A DNA stretch of 64,000 bases, from positions 20,522,001-20,586,000 of the forward strand of contig NC_060060.1 of the NCBI RefSeq assembly GCF_020283565.1. Direction: 5' to 3'. A program made the translations under genes and the position numbers. Within the stretch, counting starts at the first letter, position 1. Each line of letters starts with the position of its first letter. The notes under the pieces are model-generated. The model saw nothing but the letters and a program-made list of their open reading frames with translations, was not told where the DNA came from and did no database searches. This DNA comes from Trifolium pratense (taxonomy: Eukaryota; Streptophyta; Magnoliopsida; Fabales; Fabaceae). Of this stretch, positions 58,573-64,000 are shown piece after piece.

Positions 58573-60193
58573 AACCACACTATGCAAACCCAAAAAGAAG
58601 GCTACGGAGCCGCCAGGAAAAACAGATGTGATAATTAATTTTCCATTTAAAAAGTTTTTTTTATTTATTTTTAAATATGAATTGAATCTCCTGTATACCT
58701 AAGTTCCTTGTTCTTAGGATTAGTGTTTCATTTCAAGGTTAAAAATGATTTTTTTTTTAACCACTAAATTATATATAGTACAGTATATTTCTACAGTATT
58801 AGTATCATTTATTTACAAATACTGTAGTACAAATCTAAATATAGAAACATAATTTTAGTGGCACTACACTGCCGTTTCTTTGAGTCAGTGATGACTTCTA
58901 GAAAAGATGATGCTCTTATCAGAAACATCAAGAAAGGCAAAACCTTCCAACACCAACCAACCCCACCACCCAACTTTATTTATTTTTCTCATTTCACATT
59001 CTCCACACAAACTCTCTCTTTTTCTCTCTCACTTTCTTTAGAAATACACGCAAACACGCAATTTTCCTTTTTTTAGTTTCAAATTTTGACATCAAAGTTT
59101 TACTCACTCACACTCTTGGTGCCTTTTCGTGTTTGTTTCACGTTGTTGATCCCTTTATTAGAAAATAATGTCAATTAATTTAAACTTAATAGGAAATTAT
59201 TATATAATTAAAAAAATGAGCAAGAAATGAAAATAATTTTACTAAGATATTTTTATTATTTATTGATATATTTATTTTACTAGCATAAATTAGATGATAC
59301 AATTAATTAAAAAATTATAATAATATTATTTAAAAAAAATTATATTAAAAATCGGAATGAATAGGTAATTTTGAGACTTTTTTCAATGGGTCACTTATTT
59401 TGTGCCAAATAAAATATAATTTTTTTGTTACAATAAACCGGGGATCGAACCAATGATCTATATAGATTACTCAAACTCCTCACCACTAGATTAAACCTAT
59501 TAGCTTAAATATAAATTTTTTTGTTGAACAAGTGTTTGCACAATAACTTCTAATATAAGTGAACAATTTTTTATGATCATATAATTAGAAATAAAATAAT
59601 GAAACCGATATTTCGTGTGCAACTTCCCATCATATGATATCATATTCTAAAAATAATAAATAACTCTATGCAAGCCAGGGTGGTCATTTTCTCAGTTAAA
59701 GACTTAATCCTTATTCCTTAGTAGTATTATATTTTTGCCGAAAAGAATAAAAATTTGATTCCCTCAATTAATTAACTTTCTATTTTTAGTTTTTTAATTA
59801 AAAAACTCATCATGACCTGGAAAGTTATATACAACAATTTATTAAAAAAAATCAATTCATTAATAAATAAAATTAATAATAATTAAATAAAAAGAAACAC
59901 TGTTTTTTTCTTCTATTATAATCTTTCTTTCTTATCAAGATTGAATTTCACTTGCAACCAAAAAAAAAAAATTAAAAAATTAAAAAAAAATTCACTCTCA
60001 CACAAAAAATATATATAGTATATAAGTGCATATCATATTATCATAAATCCTAATTTCTACATAAATCTTTATTTTGTTTTTCTCAACTGAAGAGAGAGTT
60101 TCATTTCAGCAATTTGGTGTGATCATCACAAAACCTTAAATTTCAGTTTTTTTTTAAAAAAATGGTTCTTTGAGAGTTGAAACTGCGCATGTT
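58573..60193. other. Upstream region of the KUP gene
   Basis: AT-rich; 58850-59130 is CT-rich and includes an ATG-started 72-codon frame (58858-59076, using GTG in the track sense) without features. A TATATATAG box near 60010-60018 and CT/AG-rich leader (60085-60110) suggest transcription starts about 60045. Box and leader are weak evidence. Confidence 0.45.
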
Positions 60194-63100
60194 ATGGATC
60201 TGGAAGGTGGAACTCGTCGAAATTCTTCCAAGGTAAGTAAATGGGCATGTTTCAAAACCTTAAAGTTTTGATTTTTCCTTCATGGGTGGTTGTTCTATTT
60301 TCGATTCAAACAACGTTTTTTGGTTACTACACTGTTCTTTTGTTCTTTCTGTTTTTTCTTTAATGTTTTTGTTTTTGGGTTTTGCAGAAAGATTCATGGA
60401 AAACAATTCTAACACTAGCATATCAAAGTATTGGAGTTGTTTATGGAGATTTAAGCATTTCACCTTTATATGTATTTAGAAGCACTTTTGGTGAAGGAAT
60501 TGGACATTCAAATACAAATGAAGAGATTTTTGGTGTTTTATCTTTAGTATTTTGGTCTATCACACTTGTTCCTTTGGTTAAGTATGTATTCATAGTTTTA
60601 AAAGCTGATGATAATGGTGAAGGAGGTACTTTTGCACTTTATTCTTTGTTGTGTAGACATGCTAAAGTCAATTCTCTTCCTAATTGTCAATTGGCTGATG
60701 AAGAACTCTCTGAGTATAAGAAAGATGGTTGTGGTAGTAGTGGTGGTGGTGTTTCAAATGATAAAGGTTTTGCCTTTAGGCTTAAGTCTACGCTTGAGAA
60801 ACGCAAGGTTTTGCAGAATTTTTTGCTTATTCTTGCTTTGATTGGAACTTGTATGGTTATTGGTGATGGTGTTCTTACACCTGCTCTTTCAGGTGATGAT
60901 GAGATTAAGTTGTTTTGTGACATTTTCTTTTAGGGGTTCAATTACTTTTTAGAAAATTTTATCTGATTTTAGGGTAAACAGTCATTTTGGTCTTTATCTC
61001 TGTGATTCGTTGTTACACAGGTAAAGACTATAGTGTGAAGAACTTATATATCTGGGGACCAAAATGACTGTTTGCTCGTGTTTTTACTTTTAATTACAAA
61101 ATTGACACTTGTTTTTGAATTTGCTTCCTGTTTGTAAGATTTGTATAGGAAATATTGAAGTCGGTAGTTTTTGTCTTTAGTGTTTGAAATAGTAAATAAA
61201 ATTTACTTTAGGGTCCTTTAAGTTAAAGTTACTGAGTTAGTTATATTGTATGAGTGCAGTTTTCTCAGCCATATCAGGATTAGAGCTTTCAATGTCCAAG
61301 GAGCATCATGCTTGTAAGTTTGATCGCCAATAGTAATTTATCTCTCAGTTGTTTATATGCTCTCTTTTTCTCAGTTTGGCTATGTTTCTTTATATTTTTG
61401 TTGGAATGTTTGTGAGAAAACTGTTTAAAGGATGAAACATGATGTTGAATTTGTCTCTGCACGTTTAAGGTGTGACATATATTTGTGTCCTTGAAAGTTT
61501 ATATCCACATGATCACATGTGATGTATTCCCACACTCTGAGCTGCATACATGTACTGTATGTATGCTTTAGGCATATAACTTAAATAACAAGTGCAATGT
61601 GTTTGATTGGGCAGTGACATGATGAGCTGGAACTTTGAAGTTTGAACTGTTGGAGTTTTCATTAATGGTCTTTCTTAATCTCAAAATTTGTCATTAATTA
61701 GTTGAAGCAAGGGTTATATGCCTAATTTCATTTCAATAGAGGTTTTTAAGGATACTAAGATCAATTCTGCTGCAAAAAGGTGCTATGTTGTTGCTAACCG
61801 GATATTGATGAGAAACAACAAAACACTAATAACCAAATATTGCTAAAATTATGAGTGGATAGTTGTTGAGTATGGCTCATAGTTACCGATAAGTGGGTTG
61901 TTGTTATGGAATATCGCATGTTCAATGTTTGCATTTTTTGCTTCCCTATCCTTTTATGCGATGTTTTTGTCAATTCAACATTGTACTATTTTATTTGACG
62001 AGGACACAAGGAGGAATCACTTGAAAAATTGATATTCTGCAGTAATATGACTTCTTTTAACGTGCAGACCCATCTCAAGATTTTATACTTTTGACAAATT
62101 AGATTTTGGTTCTTGAATAATATACTTACGAGAAAGAATTAAAGAAACCGAAAGAAGTGTTGCCGTCCTATTACTCCTTAATTTTTTCCCGTCCATTCTA
62201 TGTCTTTTTTTTTACTTTTATCTGCAATTCAAATTTTGACGCAACTCTGCTTTATCTGAAAGATGTGTGGCACATTCCTCACTGATATTGCTTTCGAAAC
62301 TTGTTACTGACAGATGTAGAAGTTCCAGCTGCATGCATCATATTGATAGGCTTGTTTGCGCTTCAACATTTTGGCACGCATAGGGTTGGCTTCTTGTTCG
62401 CTCCGATAGTTATCGCGTGGCTATTTTGCATCAGTGTCATTGGAATATATAATATATTCTTCTGGAACCCTCAGATATACCGCGCACTCTGTCCAATTTA
62501 TGCTTTACGATTTATTCGGAAAACTCAAACTGGAGGTTGGATGTCCCTTGGCGGAGTTTTGCTGTCCATAACAGGTCTGTATGTTTGGTTGATGGCTAAC
62601 TTATATTTTATGCCATTATTCTCACCATTTCTTTTTCACATATACAGGATCAGAAGCCATGTTTGCTGATCTTGGGCACTTCTCGCAATTATCAATCCAG
62701 GTATACTATTCGAAATTTGGTTTGTTTAATAAAGTATAATCAAATGTAACTGATATTCGATATAACAATACATTAGGATGTGTTATGTCTTGCAATTTCA
62801 ATCTGTTTGGATTTGTTATCATAACTGGATCACTCCAAAAGTTGTAATGTATCTCGCTTGATATGATAAGTGTTAACATCGCTTCTAATATTAGTTTTAG
62901 ACCCTATTTGGAGAAACATCTTAATAAAGCACTTATCATATACTAGTAACTAGTAAGTACTTATATACAGACTCTTTCTATTAGAACAAAGAAAAAATAA
63001 AGATCAAAACAACTTATGAGCATGTCATAAACTATTTGTACAAGCTCTCCCAAATAGTCTCACAAGTGCTTATGCCAGTAGATAAGCTCAAATAAGTCAT

Positions 63101-64000
63101 TCCAAATAGGCTCACAGTCATAGTTAAATAGCTTTTGGAAATGCTTATTTAGTTAACATCTCTTTTGCAGATTGCTTTTACTTCTGTGGTTTATCCATCT
63201 TTAATTCTTGCATATATGGGACAAGCTGCTTATCTATCAAGACATCATGAAATTGAGCACGCGTATCACTTCGGATTTTATGTATCTGTTCCAGGTAGGT
63301 GTTGCATAATCAATTCATTTTTAGGTAGGATGTAGGTAATGAAAGGTTTCTCGTCACAGCTAATTGACGGTTTTCACGCTTTTGCTTTCCAGAAAAATTG
63401 AGATGGCCTGTTCTTGTATTAGCCGTATTTGCTGCAGTTGTGGGAAGCCAAGCCATAATAACTGGAACGTTCTCTATTATCAAGCAATGTTCTGCTTTAA
63501 ATTGCTTCCCAAGAGTTAAAGTCATTCACACATCATCCAAGATTCATGGACAAATATATATCCCTGAGATCAATTGGCTATTGATGCTCTTGTGTTTGGC
63601 TGTTACGATTGGTTTCAGAAACACGCAGCATCTCGGTCACGCCTCAGGTATATGACAATGATTTCAAACTACACACAGACACATTAATTTTGTAGCAATA
63701 TGATAAGGAACTAGCAGACTCAAGAGGATGCATTTTTCTATAAGATATAATAGAATTTTGAGTGCAGTATACAGTAACATTGCCGCTTTTATAATAAGCT
63801 ATGTAGCACCGACACTTCAGATTGAAGGCGTGTTTGTCGTCTAACATGTGTGTTGGTCACAACACCAACAAATTTGGTTACATTTTGTTATTTCATTTTC
63901 TCAAAATTTTACTGGTGTCGACGTGCCAGTGTTTGTATCTGTGTCTGTGTTTCATATTAATTAGCATGGGTTTTATGTACTTCAGCATGTAATCGGTGAT
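60194..64000 (+). CDS. KUP/HAK/KT potassium transporter, KUP2/6/8-like, 5' part only
   Basis: Exons 60194-60232, 60388-60892, 61260-61313, 62314-62574, 62648-62700, 63171-63294 and 63393-63647 join in frame to 430 codons; the family averages about 780 aa, so the gene runs past the window. Visible family motifs: [17 protein letters not shown] (first membrane helix and pore entry), [76 protein letters not shown] and [19 protein letters not shown]. Members move K+ (often with H+) across the plasma membrane or tonoplast in growth and stress responses. The SPEEP pattern resembles the KUP2/6/8 clade, by memory. The last 15 bases of the window after an AG (63985) do not continue the frame, so the next exon probably starts beyond 64000. 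Introns 2, 5 and 7 contain MITEs. Confidence 0.9.
60972..61077. mobile_element. 106-bp MITE in KUP intron 2
   Basis: Left GGGTAAACAGTCATTTTGGT and right ACCAAAATGACTGTTTGCTC are inverted repeats with two mismatches. Noncoding. Confidence 0.75.
62902..63110. mobile_element. 209-bp MITE in KUP intron 5
   Basis: Ends CCCTATTTGGAGAAACATCT and, inverted, TCATTCCAAATAGG; interior phrases CTTATGAGCATGTCATAAAC and CTCACAAGTGCTTATGCC are family hallmarks. A decayed relative lies at about 35255-35410 in the KUP pseudogene. Confidence 0.6.
63797..63957. mobile_element. MITE in KUP intron 7, same family as 28575-28735
   Basis: AGCTATGTAGCACCGACAC at left and GTGTCTGTGTTTCATA at right. The interior GTGTCGACGTGCCAGTG is typical of this element family. 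End of the right arm is slightly decayed. Confidence 0.6.

Overview
This is a eukaryotic, AT-rich plant nuclear window with intron-containing genes, GT-AG introns, TATA-box promoters and a dense layer of small transposons. The gene families are a SAMHD1-like HD phosphohydrolase, an RBM25-like splicing factor, a PUB18/19-like U-box ligase, a spermidine synthase and KUP/HAK potassium transporters. Together with legume-type repeats, they suggest a papilionoid legume; Medicago or a close relative fits best, but this is recognition from memory and was not searched.

Layout. 1-1339: end of a hAT transposon with a broken transposase. 3923-9454 (+): 19-exon SAMHD1-like gene, including one GC-AG intron. 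10.4-14.1 kb: a palindromic MITE, a Tourist-like MITE and a LINE RNase H relic. 14431-19912 (+): seven-exon RBM25-like gene. 21356-23428 (-): intronless U-box/ARM gene with two G-boxes in its promoter. 24-27.7 kb: transposon debris, including a SINE nested in a MITE. 27835-31677 (+): nine-exon spermidine synthase with MITEs in its introns. 33979-36165 (+): KUP/HAK pseudogene. 36172-38040: a tandem duplication of its flank, each copy invaded by different small elements. 38252-39977: a large foldback element carrying six regularly spaced hairpins. 40-59 kb: no intact gene; LINE 3' ends, hAT, Stowaway, Tourist and other foldback elements, SINE-like relics and microsatellites. 60194 to the window end (+): 5' part of a KUP2/6/8-like potassium transporter gene, cut by the window edge.

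The five genes are unrelated housekeeping or stress-response genes; nothing suggests a gene cluster or operon. Two links are worth noting. The KUP pseudogene and the KUP gene lie about 24 kb apart but resemble different KUP clades. The U-box gene and spermidine synthase belong to families often tied to drought or ABA responses, though only the U-box promoter shows a visible motif for this.

The most unusual structure is the 1.7-kb foldback element with a palindrome array at 38861-39137. The best-resolved insertion histories, with target-site duplications readable in the sequence, are at 30886-31055 (hAT MITE), 36744-36939 (SINE), 37056-37967 (Mutator-like MITE), 47251-47956 (hAT deletion derivative) and 57946-58572 (truncated LINE). 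Gene models were built by eye from splice signals and family conservation; no transcript evidence was available.
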